58,696 bases of DNA from Nitrospira sp. (GCA_013140455.1 JABFSU010000089.1:1-58696), one strand, 5' to 3'. Shown: positions 34,907 through 45,305, counted from the first letter of the stretch. Numbers and translations are program-made. Notes: generated by a model from the sequence alone, not told the origin.

Positions 34907-35959
34907 CTACTCCTCTTGTTTCACGGCGCTGAGCATCAATTCATTGCCCGCCCATCGCCAGAAGGGCAACAGTCCCCGCTCCAACCGATGGAGCCCGCGC
35001 GCGAGCGGGCCGGCATCACAGGGCCGTAAGTTTCCCCGGGCATGTCCCTGGCGACGGATAAGAAGGCTCTTTTCGTAATTCACCTGCGAGAGGAACGGAC
35101 GCGTCAGCATCCGCTCGACACGAAAGCCCGCCCGCTCCACGCAGGCCCGCAAAGTATCCGGCGTAAAGAGCCAGAGATGCCGGGGCGGCTCCAGCGCCAT
35201 CCAGTGGTCGGCGAAGAGACGGCTCATCAGCCCAGAAAAATTCGGCGTCGTCAGAACCAATCGCCCGCCCTCTTGCAAGACCCTATGACACTGCCGCAAA
35301 TGACTGATCGGATCGGGGACATGCTCGATGGCATGGACCATCGTAATCACCGCCATACTCCGGTCCGACACACCGGCCGTTTCCAAGGTCCCCACCTTCA
35401 CTGGGATCCCGTAACTCTCACGCGCGATCCGCGCCGCCTGCGGAGAGAGATCGACACCCAACACCTTCCATCCCAACTCTTTCATCGCCGACAGATAACC
35501 GCCCGCCCCACATCCGATATCCAGCAACGTCCCGCCGTCGACAAAGGGTGGACACAACTCATCGCGGCCATATCGCGCCCGGTCCTGAAGCGTGGGGACA
35601 TGGCCGAGCACGCGCCCGGTCACCGGAGCCCACCACTCAGGCCGCTTAAACCGGGTGTAGCCGAACACCTCGCTCAAGATCATTCCTCGCATGGCATCGC
35701 GCATCCCGGCCGCCGGCCGAACCGGGCCTTCACCCGGCGTCGTTCCCTCATGCGGTTCATAGTCATCCGGGTAGCACTTCGGAATGTCCGCCATCGTCGG
35801 CCGGGGGCTCTGCCAGACCAATCCACAGGCGGCACATCGGGCGAAACCGAACTCGCCCTCGACGGAATAGAGCCGGTCATGCAACCTCTGAAATAACGTC
35901 GCACCGGGAGTGCCGCACAATAAGCACTGCGTAATGAGTTCTGTCGTTAGTGCCGGCAT
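34907..35959 (-). CDS. Class I SAM methyltransferase with N-terminal zinc-ribbon motif
   Basis: The product is 350 residues from ATG 35959, which overlaps the preceding gene by 13 bp and has GGGGCGG upstream; the longer reading is out-of-frame shadow of that gene. Four Cys in two pairs (CLLCG and CAACGLVWQSPRP) form a likely zinc ribbon. Motif I is LLDIGCGAGGYLSAM, then LGVDLSPQAARIA, VHAIEHVPDPISHLRQCHRV and GGRLVLTTPNFSG. The domain order matches the smaller enzyme at 30398-31285, so the two may be paralogues acting on different positions of the glycan. Confidence 0.87.
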   Translation of the reverse strand: MPALTTELITQCLLCGTPGATLFQRLHDRLYSVEGEFGFARCAACGLVWQSPRPTMADIPKCYPDDYEPHEGTTPGEGPVRPAAGMRDAMRGMILSEVFGYTRFKRPEWWAPVTGRVLGHVPTLQDRARYGRDELCPPFVDGGTLLDIGCGAGGYLSAMKELGWKVLGVDLSPQAARIARESYGIPVKVGTLETAGVSDRSMAVITMVHAIEHVPDPISHLRQCHRVLQEGGRLVLTTPNFSGLMSRLFADHWMALEPPRHLWLFTPDTLRACVERAGFRVERMLTRPFLSQVNYEKSLLIRRQGHARGNLRPCDAGPLARGLHRLERGLLPFWRWAGNELMLSAVKQEE

Positions 35960-36960
35960 ACCACCGCCCCAGCCATCAGATCGGCCTGCATGTCTTTCGG
36001 ATAGTGAAACGCCTCCTGCCCCGTGGCGAGACGCATGCGCTTTGCCAATTCCAATTTCCACCACTGCAGCGGGCGATAGCCCCCCAACACCTTCACCAGT
36101 CCCCCGGTGAGGACGAGCAATGAATTGAGGGTCAATATCAGCCACAAGGTTCCGGCGCTGATAAACCCTTCATGCTTGCGGCAGTAGCGAATCAGTCCGA
36201 TCAAGCTGTCGGCCACGCCCTGGTCCGGCATGGCACCGACTCCACCGGCGCCGCCGTGATGCATCACTTCGGCCTCCGGCAGGAGAAACAACCGGTGTCC
36301 TGCGTCCCGCAGCCGTCGGCACAAATCCACATCGTTGTAGAAAATGGGAAAGCGCTCGTCGAAGAGTCGCTCTGATCCGATGATCGATCGCCGCAACATC
36401 AAGCAAGCGGCCGGCGGCTGTTCGATCTCCGTCACGACATCGAAGGGCTCATCGAGCATATAGAATTCGCGCACCCACCGATTACACGGGGCCACATTCC
36501 GCAGCAACGTTTCGGACCACAGGACGGATGACCACCGGGGCAAGCGTTTGTGATACCGCTGCAGAGTTCCATCCGGATTGCGCAGCACCGCCGTTACGCC
36601 GGCGCGCCGCGGATCGGCATCAAGAAACCGCACCATCTGCTTCACAGCGCCTCCCCCCAACTCCGTATCGGGGTTCAAGAGCAACGCATACCGGCCTTGC
36701 GCACGACCATAGGCTTGGTTGTTGGCTCTGGCGAAGCCGAGATTCTCCTGGTTGCGCACCAGTTCGACCTGAGGAAACTCGTCCGCCACCAACTCGGCAC
36801 TCCCGTCGGTGGACCCGTTATCAACCACGAGCACTTGCGCCGCGAGGCCGTCGACACCGGCTGCAATGGAACGCAGACAGCGGTCCAAGAGGAGCCGCGT
36901 ATTCCAATTCACGATGATAATCGAGACATCTATCTGGCCGTTGCGATGAACCCTGTCCAT
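35947..36960 (-). CDS. GT2 glycosyltransferase with C-terminal membrane helix
   Basis: The product is 337 residues from ATG 36960, four bases after the flippase stop. The GT-A core has VSIIIVNWNTRLLLDRCLRS, VLVVDNGSTDGSAELV, LLLNPDTELGGGAV and FPIFYNDVDLCRRLRDAGH. Near the C-terminus a hydrophobic segment (LWLILTLNSLLVLTGGLV) suggests membrane attachment. It is close in type to the GT2 at 33955-34899. Confidence 0.9.
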   Translation of the reverse strand: MDRVHRNGQIDVSIIIVNWNTRLLLDRCLRSIAAGVDGLAAQVLVVDNGSTDGSAELVADEFPQVELVRNQENLGFARANNQAYGRAQGRYALLLNPDTELGGGAVKQMVRFLDADPRRAGVTAVLRNPDGTLQRYHKRLPRWSSVLWSETLLRNVAPCNRWVREFYMLDEPFDVVTEIEQPPAACLMLRRSIIGSERLFDERFPIFYNDVDLCRRLRDAGHRLFLLPEAEVMHHGGAGGVGAMPDQGVADSLIGLIRYCRKHEGFISAGTLWLILTLNSLLVLTGGLVKVLGGYRPLQWWKLELAKRMRLATGQEAFHYPKDMQADLMAGAVVCRH

Positions 36961-36964
36961 CTTC

Positions 36965-38455
36965 TTATGAACCCCACAACATGCGTAAGCGAAGCGACTC
37001 GCGCGACCAGAGATGCCATCCATAAACACTGACACCGGCCAGGCCGCACAATGCGCTCAGCCATTGTGCAATCCACATCGACGGCACGGCCTGGCTCAGC
37101 GCGACACCGCACCCCACCAATATCACCAGACCTCCAGCCCAGCGCAACGGTTCAAACGCCGACGTGGCTTCAACTCCCAGGATTTGCACCGTGGCTTGAA
37201 GATGCAGACCGAGCCCCACCAGAAAGGTCAATGCCAATGCCCACGCCGCTCCGACCAGTCCCCAAGCGATCGTGAAGGGAATCACCGTCGGAACATAACA
37301 GGCGCACATGACCGCCCAGATTTTTGTCTGGAGTTCCGGACGATTGGCTCCGCAGTGAAACGCCGCCATCACACTGCAGAAAGCCGCCGCAATGGCAAAA
37401 AGGCACAACACCCGCAACGGCTCGACGGCCGCCGACCAGGCAGGACCGAACACCAACGGAACCAGATAGGGAGCCAGGATAGCAACCGCCATCGCACTCG
37501 GCACCACAATCATGCCGGTCAGACTCATTTGGAGACTCAAGGCCCGTAACACTCCGGCATGGTCTTTCTGCATGAGCGCGTAGGTCGGCAGGCTGATCTG
37601 GGAAATCACACTCATGGCCCGGATGCCGATCATGGTCGGAATCGCCATCGCCAACTGATACTGACCCAGCCCCGCGACTCCCTGTAACCGGCCTACTACA
37701 AAATCTCCGCCGCTCATGACCGTAAATAAAAACCACGCCGTGACGTTCTGATACCGGCCATACCGCCAGAGGCTTTGCAAGGCCGTGTGATCCAGCGACC
37801 AGCGAATGCGGCAGGGCGCAACCCAGAATGATAGGAGCGAGCCGAAGAGAAAGGCGACCAACTGTCCCCCCAATAACGCCCAGGCACTCTGCCACCACCA
37901 GGCCAACCCTATCGTGACTGCGGACTCAACCAGGCGACGGCTGAGATCGAACGGCACCCGCCGCCGGAGATCCAGCTGTTTGAGCAGGACGAACAACGCC
38001 GGACTATGCAGCGATTGCAGAAGCACGCCCGCTGCATGGACCCGAAGAAAGAAGCCCAGCTCGGGAATTCGCAGGCTCCCGGCAATGACGTCTGCTAATC
38101 CCCAGAGACCGATGGTCAGAACAATCCCTCGAATCACGGACAACGTCCAGGCCACGCGCAGATCTTCATCCGTTAGATTCGGCTTGGCGATCACCGCCGG
38201 CTCAAGACCCAACTCAGAAAACGTCTGAATCGCGAGCAGGACGGCCGCAGAAGCCGCCATCAATCCGAAATCACCCGGCAGCAGCAATCGCGTCAGAACG
38301 ATGAGCTGGAGAAACCCAATTCCTTTCTCTACGGCGAAGCCGGCCATCGCCCACCCGCCAGCCTCCAAGACCCGATGACGGATGCGCACCGCGCCGGTGA
38401 CAGCAGTATCAGATGCGCCCGATGTGACTGGCTCATGATTCGATGAGATCGTCAT
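36965..38455 (-). CDS. Wzx-type oligosaccharide flippase
   Basis: The product is 496 residues. The ATG at 38455 shares one base with the preceding stop (TGATG). It has twelve or more hydrophobic segments in the MOP-superfamily pattern; the start GGWAMAGFAVEKGIGFLQLI and LTRLLLPGDFGLMA are characteristic of polysaccharide exporters. It would flip the lipid-linked repeat unit across the cytoplasmic membrane. Together with the Wzy-like protein and the Wzc/Wza pair it defines a Wzx/Wzy-dependent pathway. Confidence 0.9.
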   Translation of the reverse strand: MTISSNHEPVTSGASDTAVTGAVRIRHRVLEAGGWAMAGFAVEKGIGFLQLIVLTRLLLPGDFGLMAASAAVLLAIQTFSELGLEPAVIAKPNLTDEDLRVAWTLSVIRGIVLTIGLWGLADVIAGSLRIPELGFFLRVHAAGVLLQSLHSPALFVLLKQLDLRRRVPFDLSRRLVESAVTIGLAWWWQSAWALLGGQLVAFLFGSLLSFWVAPCRIRWSLDHTALQSLWRYGRYQNVTAWFLFTVMSGGDFVVGRLQGVAGLGQYQLAMAIPTMIGIRAMSVISQISLPTYALMQKDHAGVLRALSLQMSLTGMIVVPSAMAVAILAPYLVPLVFGPAWSAAVEPLRVLCLFAIAAAFCSVMAAFHCGANRPELQTKIWAVMCACYVPTVIPFTIAWGLVGAAWALALTFLVGLGLHLQATVQILGVEATSAFEPLRWAGGLVILVGCGVALSQAVPSMWIAQWLSALCGLAGVSVYGWHLWSRESLRLRMLWGS

Positions 38456-39651
38456 CACGCACACACCCGTTCACGCAGTGGTTCAACGGGAATAATCCCG
38501 AAGACCCCTTCCAATTCCACCGCTCTCGCCTCCCAGGTATGAGCATTCAACACAGCTGCACGCCCGGACTCTCCCATCTTGCTTGCCACCGCCGGGTTTT
38601 GAATGAGACGGCACAGTTCCTTCGCGAGAGCAGGCGCATCGTCATTCTTCACCGACACACCGGCCCCCAGCGCTTCGACCAGATCGCCGTAGCCTTCTCC
38701 TGCCGTTGCCACTACCGGCCTCGCACAAGCCATATATTCCCAGAGTTTCATGGAATCACCCGGATAGCAGCGAACAGGACGATGGAGTACGACGCAGAGA
38801 TCGCTCGCTCCGATCCACCAGGACACTTCTTCAAATCCCACGCGCCCGACGAACGACACGGCCTCTTCCAGTCCCCGTTGCCTCACCATCGCTTCAAGTG
38901 CCGGCTTGGTCTGGCCATCGCCGACCAAGAGAAGCATCGCAGTCGGATATTCACGCCGGACGAGCGCCATCGCTTCCACAAGAGTATCCAACCCATGCCA
39001 CGGAAAGAACCCTCCGACGAATCCGATGTAGGGCCGATCCGGACTCAGCCCCAGGCGACGGCGGGCCTCAGCTTTGTCACGCGGCACACAGGCAGAGGGA
39101 TCCACCCCGTTTCGAATCACACGGCACCGGGCTGCCTCAATTCCCCACTCGCGTTGCATCCATTGCGGAATCTCCTGACAGACACTGACGACGGCCTGAG
39201 CCTGCTGTGCCGACAGACGCAACGCCCATTGCACCAGGCCGCGAATCGGAGCCAGCCTCCACAGACCGGTCAATTCCTCAGCCGGCAATCCATTCACAAA
39301 CAGCACGTAGGGACAGCCCAACACACGACTACACCACAAGGGAGCAATCTGGCCGGGCGAATCGAACCACAGGAGAATCTCCGGCTTTTCCCGCCACATC
39401 GCCCGGAACAGAGCGACCGCCGAGCCCGCGAGATACAGCAATGGCCGGATAACCGGGATCCGTAACACCCGCACCCAGACTGGGCGCACGCCACCTAAAG
39501 CAAGCGCCTCATCCATTTTGGCCCGGGGTTTCGGTGCCACCACACGCACCGCATGGCCCCGAGCTGCCAGGGCACGCACAAACTCAACCACCTGACGGCT
39601 TCCGCCACCGGCGACCCCCAACTCCTCATCGCAATAGACCAGAATATTCAT
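38455..39651 (-). CDS. GT4 glycosyltransferase
   Basis: The product is 398 residues. The N-terminus is ILVYCDEELGVAGGGSRQVV. GT4 elements follow: CRVIRNGVDPSACVPRDKAE, GFVGGFFPWHGLDTLVEAM and LLLVGDGQTKPALEA. The acceptor region is CYPGDSMKLWEYMACARPVV, and E-x7-E is less clear than in the neighbours. It is likely a member of the repeat-unit assembly line. It begins 6 bp after the TylF-type gene. Confidence 0.88.
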   Translation of the reverse strand: MNILVYCDEELGVAGGGSRQVVEFVRALAARGHAVRVVAPKPRAKMDEALALGGVRPVWVRVLRIPVIRPLLYLAGSAVALFRAMWREKPEILLWFDSPGQIAPLWCSRVLGCPYVLFVNGLPAEELTGLWRLAPIRGLVQWALRLSAQQAQAVVSVCQEIPQWMQREWGIEAARCRVIRNGVDPSACVPRDKAEARRRLGLSPDRPYIGFVGGFFPWHGLDTLVEAMALVRREYPTAMLLLVGDGQTKPALEAMVRQRGLEEAVSFVGRVGFEEVSWWIGASDLCVVLHRPVRCYPGDSMKLWEYMACARPVVATAGEGYGDLVEALGAGVSVKNDDAPALAKELCRLIQNPAVASKMGESGRAAVLNAHTWEARAVELEGVFGIIPVEPLRERVCA

Positions 39652-39657
39652 GTCACC

Positions 39658-40566
39658 CTAGGAGACCGCTCTGAGCGATGGCGAATCGCGCCTGGCCGAC
39701 ATCGCACCACGGTCCGCCGTCGACCGTTGCCAGAATGCTCCGGTCCAGTCGATGAGCTGAATCGGATCTGTAATGCCGTGAGCCTGACGGAAGTCTTCAA
39801 TCGCCGCGCGACAGGTCGGTAGCCCATAGTCATCGACGATCACAAATCCCCCCGCCGGCACCTTTGGATACAGCGCGACTAACGCCTCCATCGTGGACTC
39901 ATACAAATCTCCATCGAGCCGCAACACTGCCAACCGTTCAATCGGCGCCATCGGCAGCGTGTCGCGAAACCATCCCGGTAAAAACGCCACCTGATCGTCC
40001 AGAAGGCCGTAGCGCGAAAAGTTCGCCTTCACCTGCTCCATCGGAATGGCCAACTCGGAATACTTCCAGAGCGTGTCTCCCTCATCAACCGGATAACGAG
40101 ACGGATCAGGCGGCGGCAAACCACGAAATGAATCGGCGAGCCAGACTTTCCTGGATGTATCGCCATAGGCCTTGAGAATCGCGCGCATAAAGATCGACGA
40201 ACCACCCCGCCAGACCCCGGTTTCGATGAGGTCGCCGACAACACCGTTTCGAATGACGGATGTGACACAATGCTGGAGATTGTCCAGCCGCTTCAACCCG
40301 ACCATCGTTTCTGCTTCCAGCGGCCAATCGCGCCCTTCCTGGCGGGCGGCGGCTCGGTCCGGCTCGACATGTACCAACTCCAATTGCGCCCGGCGTGCCA
40401 GAAGCTGCAGCGGTTTCAGTACAACGCGCCGCCATCCGCTGAGCGACGTCGCCATCGGACGGTATTTTTCCCGCCAGAGCATTCTGGTCAGACAGTGCTT
40501 CATCAGCTCCAGATACAGCTCCTCGGACGTTGTCCCACTTGCTGGTTCGGTCATAGGCTGATTCAT
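39658..40566 (-). CDS. TylF/MycF-type sugar O-methyltransferase
   Basis: The product is 302 residues. The family (macrocin O-methyltransferase type, metal-dependent) shows in VGDLIETGVWRGGSSIFMRA, KVWLADSFRGLPPPDPSRYP, LAVLRLDGDLYESTMEALVA and GGFVIVDDYGLPTCRAAIED. The Asp pairs in the last two elements are the metal ligands in characterised relatives. It probably methylates a hydroxyl of a sugar nucleotide or glycan intermediate. The ATG overlaps the preceding stop by 4 bp. Confidence 0.88.
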   Translation of the reverse strand: MNQPMTEPASGTTSEELYLELMKHCLTRMLWREKYRPMATSLSGWRRVVLKPLQLLARRAQLELVHVEPDRAAARQEGRDWPLEAETMVGLKRLDNLQHCVTSVIRNGVVGDLIETGVWRGGSSIFMRAILKAYGDTSRKVWLADSFRGLPPPDPSRYPVDEGDTLWKYSELAIPMEQVKANFSRYGLLDDQVAFLPGWFRDTLPMAPIERLAVLRLDGDLYESTMEALVALYPKVPAGGFVIVDDYGLPTCRAAIEDFRQAHGITDPIQLIDWTGAFWQRSTADRGAMSARRDSPSLRAVS

Positions 40567-41765
40567 ACTCTCTCACCTGCATTGTTGATAAGGACTCTTC
40601 GTTGACTCTGATGAGAAGGAACCATCTGCTCGGCGAGACCACGCAGTCCTTGTACGATCGCCTCCCATCCAAACCGCTTTTCGACGAAGGTACGGCCATC
40701 GCTACCCAGTCGGCGGGACTCCTCAGGCCGATTGAGTAACGCCATGATGGCGCCAGCCAGAAGCTCAGCGCGATCAGGCTCGACCAGGACCACTCCGTTC
40801 GATTGCGAAAACAGCGCAGTAACAGAAGGGATCGCGCTGGCGACCACCGGTTTTCCGCAGGCCAGGTAGTCGAATATTTTGACCGGCGACGTCTCTCCCC
40901 GGTCCCCGCAGAACGGCGCAACACACACATCCATGGCTCCGATCAACAGCGGAACGCGCGCATACGGAATGCGACCGGTCCAGGTGATCCAGGGAGAGAG
41001 GCCTCGCTGAGCGGCCTGCTCACGAAGAGCGGTCGCCTCCTCTCCGTCCCCGACCAGTAAGAGCCGCACGGACAAACGCTTTGCGTGCAAGCGGTCAAAG
41101 GCCTCTAACAATGTCGCCAGTCCTTGATACTGATAGAAACTCCCGACAAATCCTATGTACTCACAGGCCGGGTCCAATCCCGCCTCTTGCACACAGCGGT
41201 TGTTCTCCATCGGATGAAACAACGACACATCTGTCCCGCTCGGCAGCAACACAACATGATTACCAGGCACCCCGTACCGTGCCTTCACGAGATGACCCAA
41301 TCCTTCCGTCAACACGACCACGCGATCGCACCGGCGAAGCGCGAAAGAAGCCAGGGCATGCGTCAAGCGCCCACGCCATCCACCGGCACCCCACGGAGGA
41401 ACCGGCTCTCCGTTCACTTCACAAATACAGCGTGCTCCAAAGATACGCGCGAGCAGCAACGGGTGAAGGCTTTCCATCCAGCGGTAATACACCACTGTCG
41501 GCCGCTTGTGGAGGCCGCGCCAGAGTCCTGAAAGGAATGCCAGAACCGCGTAACTGATCGGACGAATGACAGATCCCGGCAGCATGGGAATCGGCACAAC
41601 CCGCGAACACCTCGGCACCAAGGCCGACCGATACCAGGGGGCAAACACGGTCACATCGTCGCCGACAGACACTAACGCATCGGCTAGCGCCCAGATCCGC
41701 ACCAGCCCGACCGGGTCATTCGGCGCATCCGGTTCATACCAATAACAGCAGACCCACCAGTTCAT
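40563..41765 (-). CDS. GT4 glycosyltransferase
   Basis: The product is 400 residues, coupled to the Wzy-like gene by ATGA. The GT-B fold shows CCYWYEPDAPNDPVGLVRIW, VYYRWMESLHPLLLARIFGA and VLLPSGTDVSLFHPMENNR. Then come GFVGSFYQYQGLATLLEAFD, APFCGDRGETSPVKIFDYLA and the nucleotide-sugar site GKPVVASAIPSV. The unusual WVCCYWYEP start differs from the other GT4 enzymes of the cluster. Specificity unknown. Confidence 0.88.
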   Translation of the reverse strand: MNWWVCCYWYEPDAPNDPVGLVRIWALADALVSVGDDVTVFAPWYRSALVPRCSRVVPIPMLPGSVIRPISYAVLAFLSGLWRGLHKRPTVVYYRWMESLHPLLLARIFGARCICEVNGEPVPPWGAGGWRGRLTHALASFALRRCDRVVVLTEGLGHLVKARYGVPGNHVVLLPSGTDVSLFHPMENNRCVQEAGLDPACEYIGFVGSFYQYQGLATLLEAFDRLHAKRLSVRLLLVGDGEEATALREQAAQRGLSPWITWTGRIPYARVPLLIGAMDVCVAPFCGDRGETSPVKIFDYLACGKPVVASAIPSVTALFSQSNGVVLVEPDRAELLAGAIMALLNRPEESRRLGSDGRTFVEKRFGWEAIVQGLRGLAEQMVPSHQSQRRVLINNAGERV

Positions 41766-43144
41766 ACAAGCCTCGGTTCACCGGCGACGGGCTCTTCGGC
41801 GTTCGACAGTCGCGGCAAAATCATCACCAGCCCCGCGCACAACCAGAACGGCTCCATGATACGTATGATGATAAAGGTGTTGGCCCCCACGGCATGAGCC
41901 AGCATCGCAATAAGGCCAAGCCAGACGCCTAAGGCCAGTCCCTTCGCAAACGGATCGTCCTCCGATGCATATATCCTTCGAGTACTCAGCCACAGCCGAA
42001 CGGTAATCACAATGAACGCGAGAAGGCCGGCCAAACCGGTCTCACCGATAATCTTGACGTACTGCGCGTCGGCCCAGGCATAGCCGGTAATCCCGCGGCC
42101 GAGAATCGGATTGTGCACCCAATCCTGCAGCACATAGGCCCAGGATCGAAGACGCTCTGACGTCGAGAGGTCCAGTCCCACCTTGCCGACTTGTATTTCT
42201 CCGCCGTACTGACGTCCGAAGAAGGTTTCGTTGATACGAGTCTTCACATTATCCGGAGCAAAGAGCGGCAGGAGTGCCATCGCGAGCAACAGTAGAACCA
42301 CGACTCGTGGCTTTCTCCACTGAGACGCTCCGACGGCCACGACCAGCACCGCTCCGGCCAGATACGAAGAGCGCGAGAGTGTGGCCATCAATGCCAGAAG
42401 CCCGCATCCGCCCAAGATCAATAGCGCGACACGGATCGGACCGGTTTTCATATGAATCAACAACCCCGTCACGATGGCGAGGAGAAACACGAGATAGCCG
42501 CCCAGCGTATTGGGCTCGCCGACTTCTCCCTCAAACGGCGCCGTCGCCCGTTGCCCGCTCGGAATCTGATAAATGGCATAGAGACTGATGATGAAGCCGG
42601 TGATGAGCAGTGCGGCCACCAGCCCGACGACCTGCTGCTTGGAGGTCACATGATTCACCACCATGAAATACACGAAGAAATATTCGAAATACTTCAAGAC
42701 GAAGAAGAAGCCGGTGGCCGGTTGTACCCGCCCAGCCAATACGCCCATGAGCGTCGCAACCACACAGACAATCATATAGGCTGCAATAGGACGATTCAGA
42801 GGCGTCTCCCGAAACAGCCCGAGTTCCCGGTACACCACCGTCTTGACCAGCCATCCAAAACCGATGATGACCAGAAATACATCGTCCAGTCGAAAGGACA
42901 ATTCGCGAACCCCGACGCCACGCCCCTCTACACGGCCAACGGCGATTTCCGGAGAAAGCAGCATGGAAAAAATGAGGAGATACAGCGCGGCTGGCACCGA
43001 CGTAAAGGCGATGACGACGATAAAGAAGCCTAAGGTGGCCTGCAATCCGACGATCGGAGTGGTCAACGTCAAGCCAAGCGCGAGGATCACGGCTAATGCC
43101 GTGACGACGATCACATCGTTCGGTTTGACAGCGGCGTAATACAC
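41762..43144 (-). CDS. Wzy/O-antigen-ligase-family membrane protein
   Basis: The product is 460 residues from a GTG at 43144 with GGGAG ten bases before. It has about eleven to twelve membrane helices and a large periplasmic loop. The loop carries the family segment LSTSERLRSWAYVLQDWVHN then PILGRGITGYAWADAQ. It would polymerise or ligate lipid-linked repeat units at the periplasmic face. Next to Wzc and Wza homologues, a polymerase (Wzy) role is favoured over ligase, but sequence alone cannot separate them. Confidence 0.85.
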   Translation of the reverse strand: MYYAAVKPNDVIVVTALAVILALGLTLTTPIVGLQATLGFFIVVIAFTSVPAALYLLIFSMLLSPEIAVGRVEGRGVGVRELSFRLDDVFLVIIGFGWLVKTVVYRELGLFRETPLNRPIAAYMIVCVVATLMGVLAGRVQPATGFFFVLKYFEYFFVYFMVVNHVTSKQQVVGLVAALLITGFIISLYAIYQIPSGQRATAPFEGEVGEPNTLGGYLVFLLAIVTGLLIHMKTGPIRVALLILGGCGLLALMATLSRSSYLAGAVLVVAVGASQWRKPRVVVLLLLAMALLPLFAPDNVKTRINETFFGRQYGGEIQVGKVGLDLSTSERLRSWAYVLQDWVHNPILGRGITGYAWADAQYVKIIGETGLAGLLAFIVITVRLWLSTRRIYASEDDPFAKGLALGVWLGLIAMLAHAVGANTFIIIRIMEPFWLCAGLVMILPRLSNAEEPVAGEPRLV

Positions 43145-43166
43145 AGAATCCGGACTCCCATCTCAC

Positions 43167-45305
43167 TTACCGATATTCGTAACGGTACAACCCGTACTCA
43201 GGAGTCACTTCCGACTTCACATTGGTGAGCACCACACCCATGATGTTCGCCTGTGCATGGTCCAACAAGAACTTGGCGCGTTTCAGTGCGTTACGTCCGA
43301 TTCTCCCGACTTGATACACGAGAATCGTCCCATCGACTCGCGAGCTAAACGCCACCGCATCGGTCACCGGCAGGATCGGAGGCGTATCAAACAACACCAT
43401 GTCATAGTCCTGCTGCATTTCGTCGACCAGCACTTTGATCTTATTCAGATTCAAGAACTCATTCGGATTGCCCGACTCAGATCCGCTCGTGAGGACATGC
43501 AGATTATCCAGCCCTGGCGTATTCATCATTCGATCCGCTCCGATGGGCCCCAACATCAGATCCGATGCCGACCGGACATAAGACCGCCACGACGTGGTTC
43601 CGATCATGGCATCGACCAATCCCGGCTCACGATCCAGGCCCAACCGCTGGTGGACGATGGGCTTTCGGAGGTCCGCATCGACCAGAAGCACCCGTTGCCC
43701 TTCCTGCGCCATGGTAATCGCCAGATTGATGACCGACGTACTTTTCCCTTCGCCGAGCCCTGCGCTCGTAAAGAGTATGGACTTCACCTTCCGATCCATG
43801 CTGGCAAATTGAATATTCGTGCGCAATGACCGGAGACTTTCCGACAACACTGATTTCGGATCGACCAGGCAAATCAGCCGTGACAAACTTTCCACTGTCG
43901 CAGGCGGGGTGGAGGCAGGTAGCACCGCCTTGGCCTGCTCCACTAATTCACGATGATCGAACTGCGGAATGATCCCCAGAACGGGAACCTTGAGAAACTC
44001 CTCTACCCCTTCGATCGTCCCGATTGATGTATCGAACGATTCCCGGGCAAACGCCAGAACCACTCCCATGAACAGTCCCATCAGCGAACTGACCATGATA
44101 TTCAACAGCATATTGGACGCATTGACTGCCGCCATGGGCGTAATGGCCGGGGCAATGATGGTCACTTCCTCGATCTGTCCCGCACTCTTGATCAGCAGTT
44201 CCTGATGTTTGACTTTCAGCGATTCGAGAAGGTCCGCGTTGACTTTCACATCGCGCTCCAGCCGGCTCATCTGAATGGCGGCTTTGGGAAATGCCATGTA
44301 CCGTTCCCGATACAGACGAATCTGCTGACCCAGGGCAATACCCCGCTCATCCAAGGTCTTTTGCTTCGAGCGTAACTCCCGCACCATTTCGGCCTTGACC
44401 CCCGCGATCTTCTGCGAGATCTCCTTCACCACCGGATGGCTCTCCGTATAGTTAATCAGCAAGGCCGTTCGTTCCTGCCCAAGGTCCAGGAGACGCTGAT
44501 TGAGCGCCGTCAGTTGAGCGTACTGCTCTTCAGTAAAGATGCGGATATTGTCCTGCTCCAGCGTGCCGTCATTCCGGCTCAAGACCGCGATCTGACGCTC
44601 AGCTTCCCCCCGGTTTCGCAACACGGTATTGTGCTGATCTTCCAGCTTCGTGAAGGTCTCGAGCGCGGCCTTCGCTTCGTCGGTGAGAAAGACCTGCCCT
44701 TCCCGCTCCTTGAATGTCCGCAAGGCTTCCTCGGATTCGGCCAGCTTTCGTTCCAATTCCCCCAGCTGTTCTTCCACAAATCGACGAGACTCCGTGACCA
44801 GGCGATTGCGCGCTGCAATGTTTTCCTGTCGATACGACTCAGCAACGAGATTGGCCATCCGTTCGGCCGTCCTGGCCTCCTCCGCTGTGGCGGTGATCCG
44901 GATGATATTGGTATCGCCTTCCCGTTGTGTTTTGATCTGCTGACCAAAATCGTAAATCGCGTTGAGATGTTCTGCTGACCGCTTCTGCTCCGGAGTCAGA
45001 TCCGCCTGCACAACGCCTAACTCCACAGCCACCCGCTCCATGACGGGAAAACTCCGGATAAACTCCGACTGCGTAATCAGATCGTTGGCATTAGAGAAGG
45101 ACATCGATTCCAGCAGCTGTTGCACCACTGTCGTCGACCGATCAAATTTCACTCGCGCCGATGCTTCATATACAGGCGGCGGTTGCAGCAGCTGGGAAAA
45201 GATCACGGTAAATCCCACGACCAGCGCGGTCGCAAGCATGATGAGATACTTCCGCTTTTTAATGATCAACCAGTAATCGATTACATTCAGCTCATATTGT
45301 GCCAT
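43167..45305 (-). CDS. Wzc-like polysaccharide copolymerase with BY-kinase domain
   Basis: The product is 712 residues. The N-terminal Wzz domain has a first helix (about 20-40) and a second (about 400-425, MLLNIMVSSLMGLFMGVVLA) around a coiled-coil periplasmic region. The cytoplasmic tyrosine kinase has Walker A SAGLGEGKST, Walker A' VLLVDADLRKP and Walker B MVLFDTPPILP. A Tyr-rich tail (EYGLYRYEYR) has four Tyr, shorter than the cluster in E. coli Wzc. It controls polymer length and export and is probably cycled by phosphorylation. No dedicated tyrosine phosphatase gene is visible; the PHP-fold gene is degenerate and unlikely to serve. Confidence 0.93.
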   Translation of the reverse strand: MAQYELNVIDYWLIIKKRKYLIMLATALVVGFTVIFSQLLQPPPVYEASARVKFDRSTTVVQQLLESMSFSNANDLITQSEFIRSFPVMERVAVELGVVQADLTPEQKRSAEHLNAIYDFGQQIKTQREGDTNIIRITATAEEARTAERMANLVAESYRQENIAARNRLVTESRRFVEEQLGELERKLAESEEALRTFKEREGQVFLTDEAKAALETFTKLEDQHNTVLRNRGEAERQIAVLSRNDGTLEQDNIRIFTEEQYAQLTALNQRLLDLGQERTALLINYTESHPVVKEISQKIAGVKAEMVRELRSKQKTLDERGIALGQQIRLYRERYMAFPKAAIQMSRLERDVKVNADLLESLKVKHQELLIKSAGQIEEVTIIAPAITPMAAVNASNMLLNIMVSSLMGLFMGVVLAFARESFDTSIGTIEGVEEFLKVPVLGIIPQFDHRELVEQAKAVLPASTPPATVESLSRLICLVDPKSVLSESLRSLRTNIQFASMDRKVKSILFTSAGLGEGKSTSVINLAITMAQEGQRVLLVDADLRKPIVHQRLGLDREPGLVDAMIGTTSWRSYVRSASDLMLGPIGADRMMNTPGLDNLHVLTSGSESGNPNEFLNLNKIKVLVDEMQQDYDMVLFDTPPILPVTDAVAFSSRVDGTILVYQVGRIGRNALKRAKFLLDHAQANIMGVVLTNVKSEVTPEYGLYRYEYR